A stretch of 64,000 nt of DNA. Source: Xenorhabdus griffiniae (GTDB lineage: Bacteria; Pseudomonadota; Gammaproteobacteria; Enterobacterales; Enterobacteriaceae). A model generated the notes under the pieces. The model did no database searches, had not been told where the DNA came from, and saw only the letters and a list, made by a program, of their open reading frames with translations. The translations under genes and the position numbers were made by a program. Position 1 is the stretch's first letter; every line of letters starts with the position of its first letter. The DNA lies in assembly GCF_037265215.1 (NCBI RefSeq), contig NZ_CP147737.1:930001-994000 (forward strand), read 5' to 3'. Positions 46,011-59,065 of the stretch are shown here, piece by piece.

Positions 46011-46043
46011 AGCCCGTATCCTACAAGATACGGGCTTTTTTTT
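46011..46043 (+). terminator. thr operon attenuator
   Basis: Perfect 10-bp stem AGCCCGTATC / GATACGGGCT with loop CTACAA and a run of seven further T residues, 24 bases after thrL and 27 before thrA. It is a classic Rho-independent attenuator. Confidence 0.92.
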
Positions 46044-46069
46044 GGACAGAAATCAGGAGAAGAACGTTA

Positions 46070-48544
46070 ATGCGAGTATTGAAATTTGGCGGAACCTCAG
46101 TTGCGAATCACCAGCGGGTACTGAGTGTTGCAGATATCGCCGAGAATGAGTTATCCCTAGGGCAAGTTGCCTTAGTGCTTTCTGCACCAGCAAAAATCAC
46201 AAACCATCTGGTGGCGATGATCGAAAAAACGGTTGCCGGGCAAGATATTGTTTCCAATATGAGTGATGCCAGCCAAATCTTTACTGATTTGCTGTCAGGA
46301 TTGAAAGAGCAACAACCCGGGTTTGATTATGAACGCCTGAAAGGACTAGTAGAACGTGAGCTAGCCAGCCTTAAACAGACTCTGCACGGCATTTCCTTAT
46401 TAAAACAATGCCCAGATAGCATTAATGCCTCCCTGATCTGTCGTGGCGAGAAATTGTCGATTGCCATCATGGAATCCGTACTACAGGCTCGTGGTCATAA
46501 AGTGACTGTCATTGATCCGGTCAAAAACCTTTTGGCGCATGGACATTGTCTCGAATCCACCGTCGATATCCATGAATCTACCAAACGCATTGCAGCACTC
46601 AACATTCCTGCTGACCATATTATCCTGATGGCGGGTTTCACTGCGGGCAATGAAAATGGCGAATTGGTCGTGTTGGGACGCAACGGTTCTGACTATTCAG
46701 CCGCAGTATTGGCGGCATGTCTGCGTGCGGATTGTTGTGAAATCTGGACGGATGTAGACGGTGTTTATACTTGTGATCCAAGGGCGGTGAAAGATGCACG
46801 CTTGCTGAAAAGCTTGTCATATCAGGAAGCGATGGAATTGTCTTATTTCGGTGCGAAAGTCCTCCATCCTCGCACTATCGCCCCGATTGCTCAGTTTCAA
46901 ATTCCTTGCCTGATAAAAAATACTGCCAATCCCGATGCTCCAGGTACTTTTATTGGCGATGCACGCATTAATGATGGGCAAAAAGAGCAGAATATGCCGA
47001 TTAAAGGCATTACCAATCTGGATCACATGGCGATGTTCAACGTTTCCGGCCCTGGCATGAAAGGTATGGTCGGGATGGCGGCACGGATCTTTTCCGTCAT
47101 GTCACGCAAGGGTATTTCCGTTGTATTAATCACACAGTCTTCGTCAGAATACAGCATCAGCTTCTGTGTGCCACAAAAAGAATTGGCAAAAGCACAAAAG
47201 GCACTGACAGAAGAATTTTACCTGGAGCTGAAAGATGGTGTACTTGATCCCATCGACGTGATCGACAATCTTGCCATTATTTCTGTCGTTGGCGATGGTA
47301 TGCGCACTCAGCCAGGAACGTCAGCCCGCTTTTTCTCCGCATTGACACGCGCCAATATCAACATCATTGCCATCGCGCAAGGCTCTTCTGAACGTTCCAT
47401 TTCTGCCGTTATTGAAAACGATGCCGCGACCACGGCTGTTCGTCTTTGCCACCAAATGCTGTTTAACACCGCTCAGGTTGTTGAAGTCTTCGTTGTCGGT
47501 GTGGGGGGGGTAGGCAGTGCGTTGATCGAGCAAATACGTCGTCAGCAAACCTGGCTCAAACAGAAACACATCGATCTGCGCGTCTGTGGTATTGCCAACT
47601 CCCGCGCTTTATTGACTGATGTGCAAGGCATCTGTCTGGATAACTGGCAGCAGGCACTCTCAGAAGCCACCGAACCTTTTAGCTTGAGTCGCCTGATCCG
47701 CCTTGAAAAAGAGTACCATCTCCTGAATCCTGTCATTGTCGACTGCACTTCCAATCAGTCGATTGCGGAACAGTATGCAAGTTTCCTCAGCGATGGCTTT
47801 AACGTTGTCACACCCAATAAAAAAGCCAATACCTTATCAATGGCTTATTATCGCCAAATCCGTCAGGCCGCCGAGAAATCGAAACGTAAGTTCTTGTATG
47901 ACACTAACGTAGGGGCTGGATTACCGGTTATCGAAAACTTACAAAATCTGCTTAATGCCGGTGATGAATTAGTGCAGTTCAGTGGCATTCTGTCGGGTTC
48001 TTTGTCCTATATTTTCGGTATGCTGGATGAAGGTATGACGCTGTCACAAGCGACCTTGCTAGCCAAAGAGAAAGGCTTTACTGAACCCGATCCACGCGAT
48101 GATCTCTCCGGCATGGATGTTGCGCGGAAGCTGCTGATCCTGGCACGTGAGGCAGGTTATGAACTGGAACTGGACGATATTCATGTCGAACCCGTTCTGC
48201 CTATATCGTTCGACGCCAGTGGCGATGTTGATAGTTTCCTGCAACATTTACCGCAACTGGATCAGGAATTTAGCCAACGTGCAAAACAAGCCGCAGAACA
48301 AGGAAAAGTATTACGTTATGTTGGCTTAATTGAGCAAGGCCGTTGTACAGTGAAAATTGTCTCTGTTGATGGCAACGATCCACTTTATAAAGTCAAAAAT
48401 GGCGAAAATGCTTTGGCTTTCTACACCCGTTATTATCAACCCATTCCGCTGGTATTACGTGGTTATGGTGCAGGAAATGATGTAACGGCAGCCGGTGTTT
48501 TTGCTGATATATTACGCACTCTGTCATGGAAATTGGGGGTTTAA
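46070..48544 (+). CDS. thrA: Bifunctional aspartokinase I / homoserine dehydrogenase I
   Basis: An 824-residue fusion enzyme for the first and third steps of threonine and methionine synthesis, feedback-inhibited by threonine. The aspartokinase domain begins [10 protein letters not shown] and includes GRNGSDYSA; two ACT regulatory segments lie in the middle ([18 protein letters not shown] and [18 protein letters not shown]); the dehydrogenase begins with the NAD(P) motif [10 protein letters not shown] near residue 480 and includes [16 protein letters not shown] precedes the ATG. It ends by overlapping thrB by one base (TAATG). A run of eight G residues encodes the glycine-rich loop. Confidence 0.96.
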   Translation: MRVLKFGGTSVANHQRVLSVADIAENELSLGQVALVLSAPAKITNHLVAMIEKTVAGQDIVSNMSDASQIFTDLLSGLKEQQPGFDYERLKGLVERELASLKQTLHGISLLKQCPDSINASLICRGEKLSIAIMESVLQARGHKVTVIDPVKNLLAHGHCLESTVDIHESTKRIAALNIPADHIILMAGFTAGNENGELVVLGRNGSDYSAAVLAACLRADCCEIWTDVDGVYTCDPRAVKDARLLKSLSYQEAMELSYFGAKVLHPRTIAPIAQFQIPCLIKNTANPDAPGTFIGDARINDGQKEQNMPIKGITNLDHMAMFNVSGPGMKGMVGMAARIFSVMSRKGISVVLITQSSSEYSISFCVPQKELAKAQKALTEEFYLELKDGVLDPIDVIDNLAIISVVGDGMRTQPGTSARFFSALTRANINIIAIAQGSSERSISAVIENDAATTAVRLCHQMLFNTAQVVEVFVVGVGGVGSALIEQIRRQQTWLKQKHIDLRVCGIANSRALLTDVQGICLDNWQQALSEATEPFSLSRLIRLEKEYHLLNPVIVDCTSNQSIAEQYASFLSDGFNVVTPNKKANTLSMAYYRQIRQAAEKSKRKFLYDTNVGAGLPVIENLQNLLNAGDELVQFSGILSGSLSYIFGMLDEGMTLSQATLLAKEKGFTEPDPRDDLSGMDVARKLLILAREAGYELELDDIHVEPVLPISFDASGDVDSFLQHLPQLDQEFSQRAKQAAEQGKVLRYVGLIEQGRCTVKIVSVDGNDPLYKVKNGENALAFYTRYYQPIPLVLRGYGAGNDVTAAGVFADILRTLSWKLGV

Positions 48545-49476
48545 TGGTTATCAGGGTTTATGCGCCTGCCTCTATCGGGAACGTTGGCGTCGGATTTGAT
48601 GTGCTTGGCGCAGCAGTTTCTCCCATTGATGGCTCATTACTTGGAGATTGTGTCTCTGTAAGTGAAGCTGATAGTTTCAGTTTGAATAATAAAGGACGAT
48701 TTGTTGGCAAATTACCGACCGATCCCAAACAGAATATCGTCTATCAATGCTGGCAGCTTTTTTGTCAACGACTGGGAAAAGACCTGCCCGTTACCATAAC
48801 ATTAGAGAAAAATATGCCGATCGGTTCGGGATTAGGCTCCAGTGCCTGCTCTGTCGTCGCCGGTTTAGTCGCATTGAACGAATATGCTGGTCACCCATTT
48901 AACCAACACCAGTTGCTGGAGATGATGGGAGAATTAGAAGGACGTATTTCCGGTGGTGTTCATTATGATAATGTCGCGCCCTGCTATTTGGGCGGATTGC
49001 AATTGATATTATCTCAGGAAGATACCACCTGTCTGCCTGTTCCCACATTTGCAGATTGGCTATGGGTAATGGCTTATCCCGGCATCAAAGTATCGACAGC
49101 AGAAGCCCGTGCAATCCTACCCAATCACTATGCCCGTGAGGACATCATTGAGCACGGACGTCACTTTGCTGGCTTTATCCATGCCTGCCATACCCAGCAA
49201 TCAGGGTTGGCTGCCAAATTAATGCAAGATGTTGTGGCAGAGCCTTATCGCACACAACTGTTACCCGGCTTTGCTCATGCACGTGATGCAGTCAAAACAT
49301 TAGGGGCGCTGGCGTGCGGCATTTCCGGCTCCGGCCCGACACTGTTTGCCATTTGCCATGAAATGGCTGTAGCAGAAGAGGTTGCACAGTGGCTGCAACA
49401 ACATTACATACAGAATGATGAAGGCTTTGTACACATTTGCCGTCTGGATCTCGCAGGCGCACGACAGGTAAAGTAA
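48544..49476 (+). CDS. thrB: Homoserine kinase
   Basis: GHMP kinase of 310 residues that phosphorylates homoserine. The ATP-binding motif is [12 protein letters not shown]. The sequence [20 protein letters not shown] at the N-terminus and [11 protein letters not shown] near the C-terminus are family marks. The longest frame begins at 48526 inside thrA; ATG 48544 is preferred since it overlaps the thrA stop by one base, as in other enterobacteria, giving translational coupling. Confidence 0.95.
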   Translation: MVIRVYAPASIGNVGVGFDVLGAAVSPIDGSLLGDCVSVSEADSFSLNNKGRFVGKLPTDPKQNIVYQCWQLFCQRLGKDLPVTITLEKNMPIGSGLGSSACSVVAGLVALNEYAGHPFNQHQLLEMMGELEGRISGGVHYDNVAPCYLGGLQLILSQEDTTCLPVPTFADWLWVMAYPGIKVSTAEARAILPNHYAREDIIEHGRHFAGFIHACHTQQSGLAAKLMQDVVAEPYRTQLLPGFAHARDAVKTLGALACGISGSGPTLFAICHEMAVAEEVAQWLQQHYIQNDEGFVHICRLDLAGARQVK

Positions 49477-49478
49477 CC

Positions 49479-50771
49479 ATGAAATTATATAACTTAAAAG
49501 ATAACAGTGAGCAGGTCAGTTTTTCACAGGCGGTAAAACAAGGGTTAGGTAAACAGCAGGGCCTCTTTTTTCCGCAGGATTTGCCAGAATTCAGCCGTAA
49601 TGAAATTGACGATTTATTGAAATTGGATTTTGTCAGTCGCAGCCAACGCATTCTCTCTGCTTTTATTGGCGATGAAATTCCCACAGAACAATTGGCAGCC
49701 CGCGTAAAAAACGCGTTTGCCTTCCCTGCCCCTGTAGCAACTGTCGAAGATGATATCGCTTCACTGGAGCTTTATCACGGCCCGACACTGGCGTTCAAAG
49801 ACTTTGGTGGCCGTTTTATGGCACAAATTCTTGCTCAAATTGCAGGAGAGCAGCCCGTCACGATTTTAACTGCAACATCCGGTGATACCGGCGCCGCAGT
49901 GGCCCATGCTTTCTATGGCTTGCATAACGTACAGGTGGTGATCCTTTATCCCGAAGGCAAGATCAGCCCATTGCAGGAAAAACTCTTTTGTACTCTGGGT
50001 GGCAATATTCATACAGTTGCTATCAAGGGGGATTTCGATGCTTGCCAGGCATTGGTCAAACAGGCTTTTGATGACGAAGAACTGAAACAGGCTTTACATC
50101 TCAACTCAGCTAATTCAATTAATATCAGCCGCCTACTGGCACAAATCTGTTATTATTTTGAAGCCGTTGCGCAGATCCCCGCAGAAAAACGTGAGCAATT
50201 GGTCATTTCCGTCCCAAGTGGTAATTTTGGTAATTTAACCGCCGGGCTGCTGGCAAAATCATTAGGACTACCGGTAAAACGTTTTATCGCGGCAACCAAC
50301 GTCAATGACACCGTTCCTCGTTATTTAGCGGCAGGTAAGTGGCAGCCACATCAGACCATTCCGACGCTATCCAATGCTATGGATGTCAGCCAGCCCAATA
50401 ACTGGCCACGTATTGAAGAATTGTTCAAACGCAAAGGCTGGGCACTGAGTGAATTGGCAAACGGGGTTGTGGATGACTCAACCACTCAAAGCACCATGCG
50501 CGAACTGGCGGCAAAAGGCTATATTTCCGAACCACATGCTGCCATCGCTTATCGTGTTTTGCGGGATCAATTACAAGAAGGGGAATATGGCTTGTTTCTG
50601 GGCACTGCTCATCCAGCCAAATTTAAGGAAAGCGTCGAGGCCACTCTCGGCCAACCATTGTCCTTGCCACAAGCGTTATCTGAGCGCGCAGATCTGGACT
50701 TGTTATCCCACTTTATGCCCGCTGACTTCTCAACATTGCGTGAATTTTTGATGGAAAAAACATCGAAATAA
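49479..50771 (+). CDS. thrC: Threonine synthase
   Basis: PLP enzyme of 430 residues that converts phosphohomoserine to threonine. The PLP lysine is in GPTLAFKDFGGRFMA, and the phosphate-binding loop is in TATSGDTGAAVAHAF. ATG 49479, two bases after the thrB stop, begins the expected MKLYNLKDNSEQVSF; the upstream frame from 49437 lies within thrB and is not used. Last gene of the operon, followed by a strong hairpin. Confidence 0.95.
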   Translation: MKLYNLKDNSEQVSFSQAVKQGLGKQQGLFFPQDLPEFSRNEIDDLLKLDFVSRSQRILSAFIGDEIPTEQLAARVKNAFAFPAPVATVEDDIASLELYHGPTLAFKDFGGRFMAQILAQIAGEQPVTILTATSGDTGAAVAHAFYGLHNVQVVILYPEGKISPLQEKLFCTLGGNIHTVAIKGDFDACQALVKQAFDDEELKQALHLNSANSINISRLLAQICYYFEAVAQIPAEKREQLVISVPSGNFGNLTAGLLAKSLGLPVKRFIAATNVNDTVPRYLAAGKWQPHQTIPTLSNAMDVSQPNNWPRIEELFKRKGWALSELANGVVDDSTTQSTMRELAAKGYISEPHAAIAYRVLRDQLQEGEYGLFLGTAHPAKFKESVEATLGQPLSLPQALSERADLDLLSHFMPADFSTLREFLMEKTSK

Positions 50772-50780
50772 CATGGCATT

Positions 50781-50812
50781 TATCACTCCGCCTATTTATA
50801 GGTGGAGTGATA
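50781..50812. terminator. Bidirectional terminator between thrC and yaaA
   Basis: 15-base arms TATCACTCCGCCTAT and ATAGGTGGAGTGATA, paired almost perfectly around two bases, just after thrC and 21 bases from the convergent yaaA stop. Confidence 0.85.
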
Positions 50813-50832
50813 TCAGGTTTTGAAAATTAAAA

Positions 50833-51609
50833 TTAATGCTGCTCAGAACGCTTAAATACCAACTCATCTCCTTTAGAGAGAGATTCATCAAAAGCGTATC
50901 CTTCCAGATTGAACGCCACCAGTTGTGCTGGTTCGGTCAGTTGGTTCTGAATAATAAAACGGCTCATCAGGCCACGGGCTTTTTTAGCATAGAAACTAAT
51001 GACCTTGTATTTGCCATTTTTTTCATCCAGAAAAACAGGCTTGATAACTCTGGCTGCCAGCTTTTTGCTATTTACTGATTTAAAATACTCATCTGATGCC
51101 AGATTGACCAGAATCTCATCACCTTGCTGTTCCAGAGCCGCATTTAAATTTTCAGTAATGCGGTCGCCCCAAAACTGATACAGATCCTTACCACGTGGAT
51201 TTTCCAGCTTAATACCCATTTCCAAACGATAAGGCTGCATCAAATCGAGAGGACGCAAAACGCCATACAGGCCAGATAGAATTCTTAAATGTGTTTGAGC
51301 AAAATCAAAATCGTCAGCAGAAAAAGTTTCTGCCTGCATACCGGTATAAACATCACCTTTAAATGCCAAAATCGCCTGGCGGGCATTGTCTGGCGTAAAA
51401 TGGGGCTGCCATTCACCAAAACGAGCAGCATTCAATCCTGCCAACTTATCACTAATACTCATCAAACTGCCGATTTGCGCAGGCGTTAAAGTCCGGCAAA
51501 TCTCGATCAATTGTTGGGCTTCCGCCAATAGCAGTGGTTGACTATATTTTTCTGTTGCAAGAGGGCTTTCATAATCAAGTGTTTTTGCCGGTGAAATGGT
51601 AATAAGCAT
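50833..51609 (-). CDS. yaaA: Peroxide-stress protein YaaA
   Basis: A 258-residue protein of the UPF0246/YaaA family, which in E. coli lowers free iron during hydrogen-peroxide stress and limits DNA damage; the biochemistry is unresolved. It begins [19 protein letters not shown] and carries the family segments [23 protein letters not shown] and [17 protein letters not shown] [12 protein letters not shown]. Located between thrC and talB, as in E. coli (without yaaX and yaaJ). Confidence 0.92.
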   Translation of the reverse strand: MLITISPAKTLDYESPLATEKYSQPLLLAEAQQLIEICRTLTPAQIGSLMSISDKLAGLNAARFGEWQPHFTPDNARQAILAFKGDVYTGMQAETFSADDFDFAQTHLRILSGLYGVLRPLDLMQPYRLEMGIKLENPRGKDLYQFWGDRITENLNAALEQQGDEILVNLASDEYFKSVNSKKLAARVIKPVFLDEKNGKYKVISFYAKKARGLMSRFIIQNQLTEPAQLVAFNLEGYAFDESLSKGDELVFKRSEQH

Positions 51610-51779
51610 TATTTTTTCCTAATAATCCAGACTTCCCTCACTTTAGCAAAAAAGACAAAAAGAGGAGAATCTTAGCAAGAGAATTTTCCTACCTTACAGC
51701 CGCGCCTGACCATGTTATTATCACCAGATGGCGAGGCAATGTTGCCAAAGATTTTACGTATAACGATGAGATATTAAAC

Positions 51780-52733
51780 ATGACCGATAAACTGACTTCC
51801 CTGCGTAAACTGACAACAGTAGTAGCAGATACCGGGGATATCGCGGCGATGAAACTGTATCAGCCGCAAGATGCGACCACCAACCCTTCCCTGATTTTGA
51901 ATGCAGCTCAAATTCCAGAATATCGCCAACTGATCGATGAAGCTGTTGAATGGGCGCGTGGTCAAAGCGATTCCCGTGAACAACAAATTATCGATGCCAG
52001 CGATAAATTGGCTGTCAACATTGGCCTGGAAATTCTGAAACTGATCCCTGGCCGTATCTCCACTGAAGTTGATGCACGCCTGTCTTATGACACCGAAGCA
52101 AGCGTAGCGAAAGCAAAACGTCTGATCAAGCTGTACAACGAAGCAGGTATCAGCAACGATCGCATTCTGATCAAACTGGCTTCTACCTGGCAAGGTATCC
52201 GTGCTGCGGAACAACTGGAAAAAGAAGGCATCAACTGTAACCTGACTCTGTTATTCTCCTTTGCTCAGGCACGTGCTTGTGCTGAAGCGGGGGTCTACCT
52301 GATCTCTCCATTTGTTGGCCGTATCCTTGACTGGTATAAAGCAAATAGTGGTCAGAAAGAATTCGCACCGCATGAAGATCCAGGTGTGATTTCCGTTACT
52401 GAAATTTATCAGTACTACAAAGAACACGGTTACAACACGGTTGTTATGGGTGCAAGTTTCCGTAACGCGGGTGAAATTCTGGAACTGGCAGGCTGTGATC
52501 GCCTGACAATCTCTCCAGCACTGCTGAAAGAGCTGTCAGAAACAGCGGGTGAAGTTGAGCGTAAATTGGGTTATGAAGGCGAAATCAAAGAGCGCCCAGC
52601 ACCAATGACTGAAGCTGAGTTCTACTGGAACCACCACCAGGATGCAATGGCAACGGAAAAACTGGCAGAAGGTATCCGTAAGTTTGCAGTAGACCAAGGC
52701 AAACTTGAAAGCATGATCGCTGACTTGCTGTAA
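51780..52733 (+). CDS. talB: Transaldolase B
   Basis: Pentose-phosphate enzyme of 317 residues that moves a dihydroxyacetone unit between sugar phosphates. The Schiff-base lysine is in [13 protein letters not shown], and the catalytic aspartate is D17 in VADTGD. Length and sequence agree with E. coli TalB throughout. A strong terminator follows. The gene appears highly expressed, judging from its regular codon choice. Confidence 0.96.
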   Translation: MTDKLTSLRKLTTVVADTGDIAAMKLYQPQDATTNPSLILNAAQIPEYRQLIDEAVEWARGQSDSREQQIIDASDKLAVNIGLEILKLIPGRISTEVDARLSYDTEASVAKAKRLIKLYNEAGISNDRILIKLASTWQGIRAAEQLEKEGINCNLTLLFSFAQARACAEAGVYLISPFVGRILDWYKANSGQKEFAPHEDPGVISVTEIYQYYKEHGYNTVVMGASFRNAGEILELAGCDRLTISPALLKELSETAGEVERKLGYEGEIKERPAPMTEAEFYWNHHQDAMATEKLAEGIRKFAVDQGKLESMIADLL

Positions 52734-52759
52734 TTTCAAGCGATACGCTATTTTTTCTT

Positions 52760-52791
52760 GTACAAAGGCGACAAAATAGGTCGCCTTTTGT
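52760..52791 (+). terminator. Terminator after talB
   Basis: CAAAGGCGAC and GTCGCCTTTTG form the stem around AAAATAG, followed by TTTATTT, about 28 bases after the talB stop. Confidence 0.88.
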
Positions 52792-52856
52792 TTATTTCAC
52801 GTTACCACCCACAAATTTTATTATTTTTCCTATTATTATAATTAATTGAGGTTTGT

Positions 52857-53432
52857 ATGAATGTATTGCGCATTGGCCTCGTGTCTGTTTCCGATCGTGC
52901 TTCAAACGGCGTTTATCAGGATAAAGGGCTGCCCGCACTGGAAACATGGCTGAAAAAAGCGATTACCACACCTTTTAGCGTAGAAACCCGCCTTATTCCT
53001 GATGAGCAAATCCTGATTGAACAAACATTGTGTGAATTGGTCGATGAACTGGGCTGCCATTTGGTACTCACCACGGGGGGAACAGGACCTGCGCGTCGTG
53101 ATGTCACGCCAGATGCAACGTTGGCAATTGCGGATCGTGAAATGCCCGGATTTGGGGAACAGATGCGTCAAATCAGCCTTCAATTTGTGCCAACCGCCAT
53201 CCTGTCCCGACAAGTCGGCGTGATCCGCAATCAAGCACTGATTCTCAACCTTCCCGGACAACCGAAAGCCATCGCAGAAACACTGGAAGGATTAAAAGAC
53301 GAAAATGGCAAGGTATTGGTAGCGGGAATTTTTGCCAGTGTTCCCTATTGCATCCAATTGCTGGATGGCCCTTATGTGGAAACGGCTGAAAGCGTTGTCG
53401 CCGCGTTCAGGCCGAAAAGTGCACGTCGTTAA
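52857..53432 (+). CDS. mog: Molybdopterin adenylyltransferase
   Basis: A 191-residue enzyme that adenylates molybdopterin before metal insertion in molybdenum-cofactor synthesis. The MoCF-domain motif TTGGTGPARRDVTPDAT and SVSDRAS near the N-terminus are present, as is LNLPGQPKAI. The start has a GAGG ribosome site six bases upstream. Follows talB as in E. coli. Confidence 0.94.
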   Translation: MNVLRIGLVSVSDRASNGVYQDKGLPALETWLKKAITTPFSVETRLIPDEQILIEQTLCELVDELGCHLVLTTGGTGPARRDVTPDATLAIADREMPGFGEQMRQISLQFVPTAILSRQVGVIRNQALILNLPGQPKAIAETLEGLKDENGKVLVAGIFASVPYCIQLLDGPYVETAESVVAAFRPKSARR

Positions 53433-53450
53433 AAGTCCAATTCATTGAAT

Positions 53451-53485
53451 ACCATAAAGGTTCTGAACAGGCTCAGAACCTTATG
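53451..53485. terminator. Bidirectional terminator between mog and the phospho-beta-glucosidase
   Basis: CCATAAAGGTTCTGA pairs with TCAGAACCTTATGG around a six-base loop; T/A-rich sequence follows. It serves the two convergent genes. Confidence 0.85.
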
Positions 53486-53500
53486 GATAAAAAAATAGCA

Positions 53501-56391
<2,891 letters not shown>

Positions 56392-56404
56392 TTAAAAAAG
56401 ATAG

Positions 56405-56460
56405 TATGCGTGTGATTTCATATAGTGTTGTAAATTGCAACTTGAAGTTTAATGCGTATA
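56405..56460. repeat. Truncated family A repeat upstream of the beta-glucoside operon
   Basis: GCGTGTGATTTCATATAG followed by the AACTTGAAGTTTAATGCGTA end. The outer left end is missing. It lies 47 bases before the permease start codon. Confidence 0.75.
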
Positions 56461-56474
56461 AACAAAATCATTAA

Positions 56475-56681
56475 ATATCACCCCATGTTAAGGACGACTT
56501 TATCTTTAGATGGACAACAGCGGATTTTACCCATCCATTAAATTACATGATTCCTATTCAGGATGGTAGAAGGTGGTCAGCGTCAGAAAAAGATAATAGG
56601 CAGGCAAAACTTCGTCAGGAAATGGAAACTCAATTTATTCGACATGGAAGTGACATAACATGTGGGTTGGATTCTTTTTAA
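56475..56681 (+). other. Unassigned open segment, possible gene remnant
   Basis: An open stretch of 68 codons without a good start reads IFRWTTADFTHPLNYMIPIQ, then DGRRWSASEKDNRQAK and QEMETQFIRHG before a stop. Codon use looks protein-like and quite unlike the flanking AT-rich DNA, but no family was recognised. It may be the tail of a deleted gene. The remaining bases up to 56802 hold the promoter of the transporter. Confidence 0.3.
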
Positions 56682-56802
56682 AATTTGTAGAATAAATACC
56701 TTTTAATATAGCATAAGTTTTATTTTCATCTATTTTGAGTCTGGTCAGAACATTGAAAATAAACACCTCAGAACCCATTTTATAACTATAAATCGGTAAC
56801 TT

Positions 56803-58074
56803 ATGTCACAACATCACAATCGTCCATTAAATAAACAAGATTATAAAACGCTGTCCTTAGCGGCTTTAGGTGGCGCTCTGGAATTTTACGACTTCATTAT
56901 CTTTATCTTTTTTGCTGTTGCACTTGGAGAACTCTTTTTCCCCGCGGATATACCTGAATGGCTCAGACAACTACAGACATTCGGTATTTTTGCGGCGGGT
57001 TATCTGGTTCGGCCTTTAGGTGGGATCATCATGGCCCATTTTGGTGATCTCATTGGGCGTAAGAAAATGTTTTCACTCAGCATATTGTTGATGGCTGTAC
57101 CAACACTGGCTATCGGCATGTTACCCACCTATGACGTCATAGGCATGGCTGCCCCTGTCCTACTGCTACTGATGCGGATTATGCAAGGAGCCGCAATTGG
57201 CGGAGAAGTGCCCGGAGCCTGGGTTTTTGTGGCAGAACATGTTCCCCATAAACGCATTGGATTTGCCTGTGGTGTTTTAACGGCAGGATTGAGTTTGGGG
57301 ATTTTATTTGGTTCTCTCGTCGCAACTATTATTACTTCGATTTATTCCAGACAAGAAGTCCTGGATTGGGCATGGCGTCTGCCATTTTTCTTAGGCGGTA
57401 TTTTCGGTTTATGCGCTATGTATCTGCGCCGCTGGCTGCATGAAACCCCTGTCTTCAAGGAAATGCAGGAACGCAAAGCGTTGGCAGGAGAGCTGCCACT
57501 AAAGACGGTTGTTTTTAATTACAAGCGCGCCACCTCTATTTCCATGCTGCTTACATGGCTCCTTTCTGCTGGCATTGTCGTTGTTATCCTGATGACACCA
57601 ACCTATATGCAGACAGTCTTTAATCTTGAACAATCACTGACTTTGAAAGCAAACAGTCTGGCGATTATCTCATTAGCGATTGGCTGTATCTTTGCCGGAT
57701 ACTTATGCGATAAATGGGGAGCCGGTATCGTTCTGATTATAGGTTGCATTCTATTGGCTGCCACAACATGGTTTTTCTACCACAATATCAGCCATGAACC
57801 GCTCAAACTATTTAGTGCTTATTCCCTCACTGGTCTGACTGTCGGTGTGATTGGCGCTACTCCTTTTGTTATGGTGAAAAGCTATCCGCCAGAAGTCAGG
57901 TTTAGTGGCATTTCATTTGCGTATAATTTGGCTTATGCCATTTTTGGGGGACTGACACCAATCTTCGTCACCTTATTGCTGACATATACCGCACTGGCAC
58001 CCGCTTATTACATGATGACCTTATCGGTAGTTGGTCTTTTATTGGGGGCTTACTTGCGGAAAAAATCTATCTGA
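56803..58074 (+). CDS. MFS transporter, metabolite:H+ symporter (ProP-like) group
   Basis: Major-facilitator protein of 423 residues with 12 predicted helices. The MHS-group marks are GGALEFYDFIIFIFFA in helix 1, GDLIGRKKMF in the helix 2-3 loop and RIMQGAAIGGEVPGAWVFVA in helix 4. Relatives import proline, betaine, citrate, shikimate or ketoglutarate with protons; the substrate here is unknown. No osmosensory coiled coil is seen at the C-terminus, unlike ProP. A shared terminator separates it from satP. Confidence 0.9.
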   Translation: MSQHHNRPLNKQDYKTLSLAALGGALEFYDFIIFIFFAVALGELFFPADIPEWLRQLQTFGIFAAGYLVRPLGGIIMAHFGDLIGRKKMFSLSILLMAVPTLAIGMLPTYDVIGMAAPVLLLLMRIMQGAAIGGEVPGAWVFVAEHVPHKRIGFACGVLTAGLSLGILFGSLVATIITSIYSRQEVLDWAWRLPFFLGGIFGLCAMYLRRWLHETPVFKEMQERKALAGELPLKTVVFNYKRATSISMLLTWLLSAGIVVVILMTPTYMQTVFNLEQSLTLKANSLAIISLAIGCIFAGYLCDKWGAGIVLIIGCILLAATTWFFYHNISHEPLKLFSAYSLTGLTVGVIGATPFVMVKSYPPEVRFSGISFAYNLAYAIFGGLTPIFVTLLLTYTALAPAYYMMTLSVVGLLLGAYLRKKSI

Positions 58075-58105
58075 AAACAGGTGGGAAATTAAAGGATAAT
58101 CAAAC

Positions 58106-58134
58106 ACAGGATGAGCATAACTCACTCATCCTGT
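58106..58134. terminator. Bidirectional terminator between the MFS gene and satP
   Basis: ACAGGATGAG pairs with CTCATCCTGT around a nine-base loop, midway between the two converging stop codons. Confidence 0.8.
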
Positions 58135-58143
58135 TAAAAGTAA

Positions 58144-58716
58144 TTAAGCGTGTTTCACTTCACCAATTGGCAGAATAGTACGGCCATATTGTTCATTCAG
58201 AACTTCAGCCATTGCCAGATAGAAAGCACTCGCACCACAGATAACACCTTCAAAACCTGCAAAGGTCAAAATGCTGGCATTGCCGGTGATATTGCCAATT
58301 GCCAGCAATGCAAACAGCAGCGTCAAGCTGGCAAATACAAATTGCAGAACACGGTTAGCTTTCAACGTACCAAAGAACATAAACAGGGTGAATATTCCCC
58401 ACAAGGCGAGATAAACGCCAAGGAACTCATGACTGGTTGCTTCAGCCAGCCCCATCTTTGGCAGAAACAGCAAAGCGATCAGGCTCAGCCAGAACAAGCC
58501 GTAAGAGGTAAATGCGGTTGCCGCAAACGTATTTCCTTTTTTGTACTCAAAGATACCTGCCAGTACCTGAGCCAAACCACCGTAAAAAATTCCCATGCTC
58601 AAAATTGCTGATGCCAATGGGAAAAAACCTGCATTGTGCAGATTCAACAAAATGGTTGTCATGCCAAAACCCATTAAACCCAATGGGCCTGGGTTCGCTA
58701 ACTGATTAGAATGCAT
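58144..58716 (-). CDS. satP: Acetate/succinate:proton symporter SatP
   Basis: AceTr-family membrane protein of 190 residues with six helices. The family signature [21 protein letters not shown] is at the N-terminus, and FGGLAQ-like [21 protein letters not shown] follows. It takes up acetate and succinate with protons. ATG 58716 is preferred over 58734: AGGGGA lies five bases upstream and the N-terminus then matches E. coli SatP. Sits between mog and dnaK as in E. coli, but the MFS and PTS genes have been inserted beside it. Confidence 0.93.
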   Translation of the reverse strand: MHSNQLANPGPLGLMGFGMTTILLNLHNAGFFPLASAILSMGIFYGGLAQVLAGIFEYKKGNTFAATAFTSYGLFWLSLIALLFLPKMGLAEATSHEFLGVYLALWGIFTLFMFFGTLKANRVLQFVFASLTLLFALLAIGNITGNASILTFAGFEGVICGASAFYLAMAEVLNEQYGRTILPIGEVKHA

Positions 58717-58883
58717 ATTTCCCCTAGAAAACACAAATAAAACAAAATATTAAAAAAGTTATCGTGGCACTTTCCTGCACCAAGAAACCATAAAAGGCGG
58801 CGAATCATAATGTGATGACATCAACTACACAATGGCCTGCGAAAAATTTTTTTATTAAATCTCAATTTTTTTTCAATTCTCCC

Positions 58884-58911
58884 CTTGATGATGAGATGAA
58901 TGACCCCATCT
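58884..58911 (+). promoter_or_regulatory. Heat-shock (sigma-32) promoter of dnaK
   Basis: CTTGATG at 58884-58890 and CCCCATCT at 58904-58911 with a 13-base spacer, close to the sigma-32 consensus (CTTGAAA, CCCCATNT). It lies 155 bases upstream of dnaK, which leaves an untranslated leader of roughly 145 bases. Confidence 0.88.
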
Positions 58912-59065
58912 AAGTCTCAACTACAGTTACTACTGAATATTTCGGCATTAGCTGGAAAATAAAATGAGGAATTTCTGGCGAACAGCGCCATTGAAAAGCA
59001 AACATTCGTCCTCATATAGCTTAGTAACTTGACCGAATATATGAATTCTTTGTGGAGGCGTTTAG

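Noticed and set aside
47495..47515. Run of eight G residues in thrA as a phase-variable tract
   Set aside because: It encodes the conserved glycine loop GVGGVGS of the dehydrogenase in the correct frame; a slip would simply destroy an essential biosynthetic enzyme, so composition, not phase variation, explains it.
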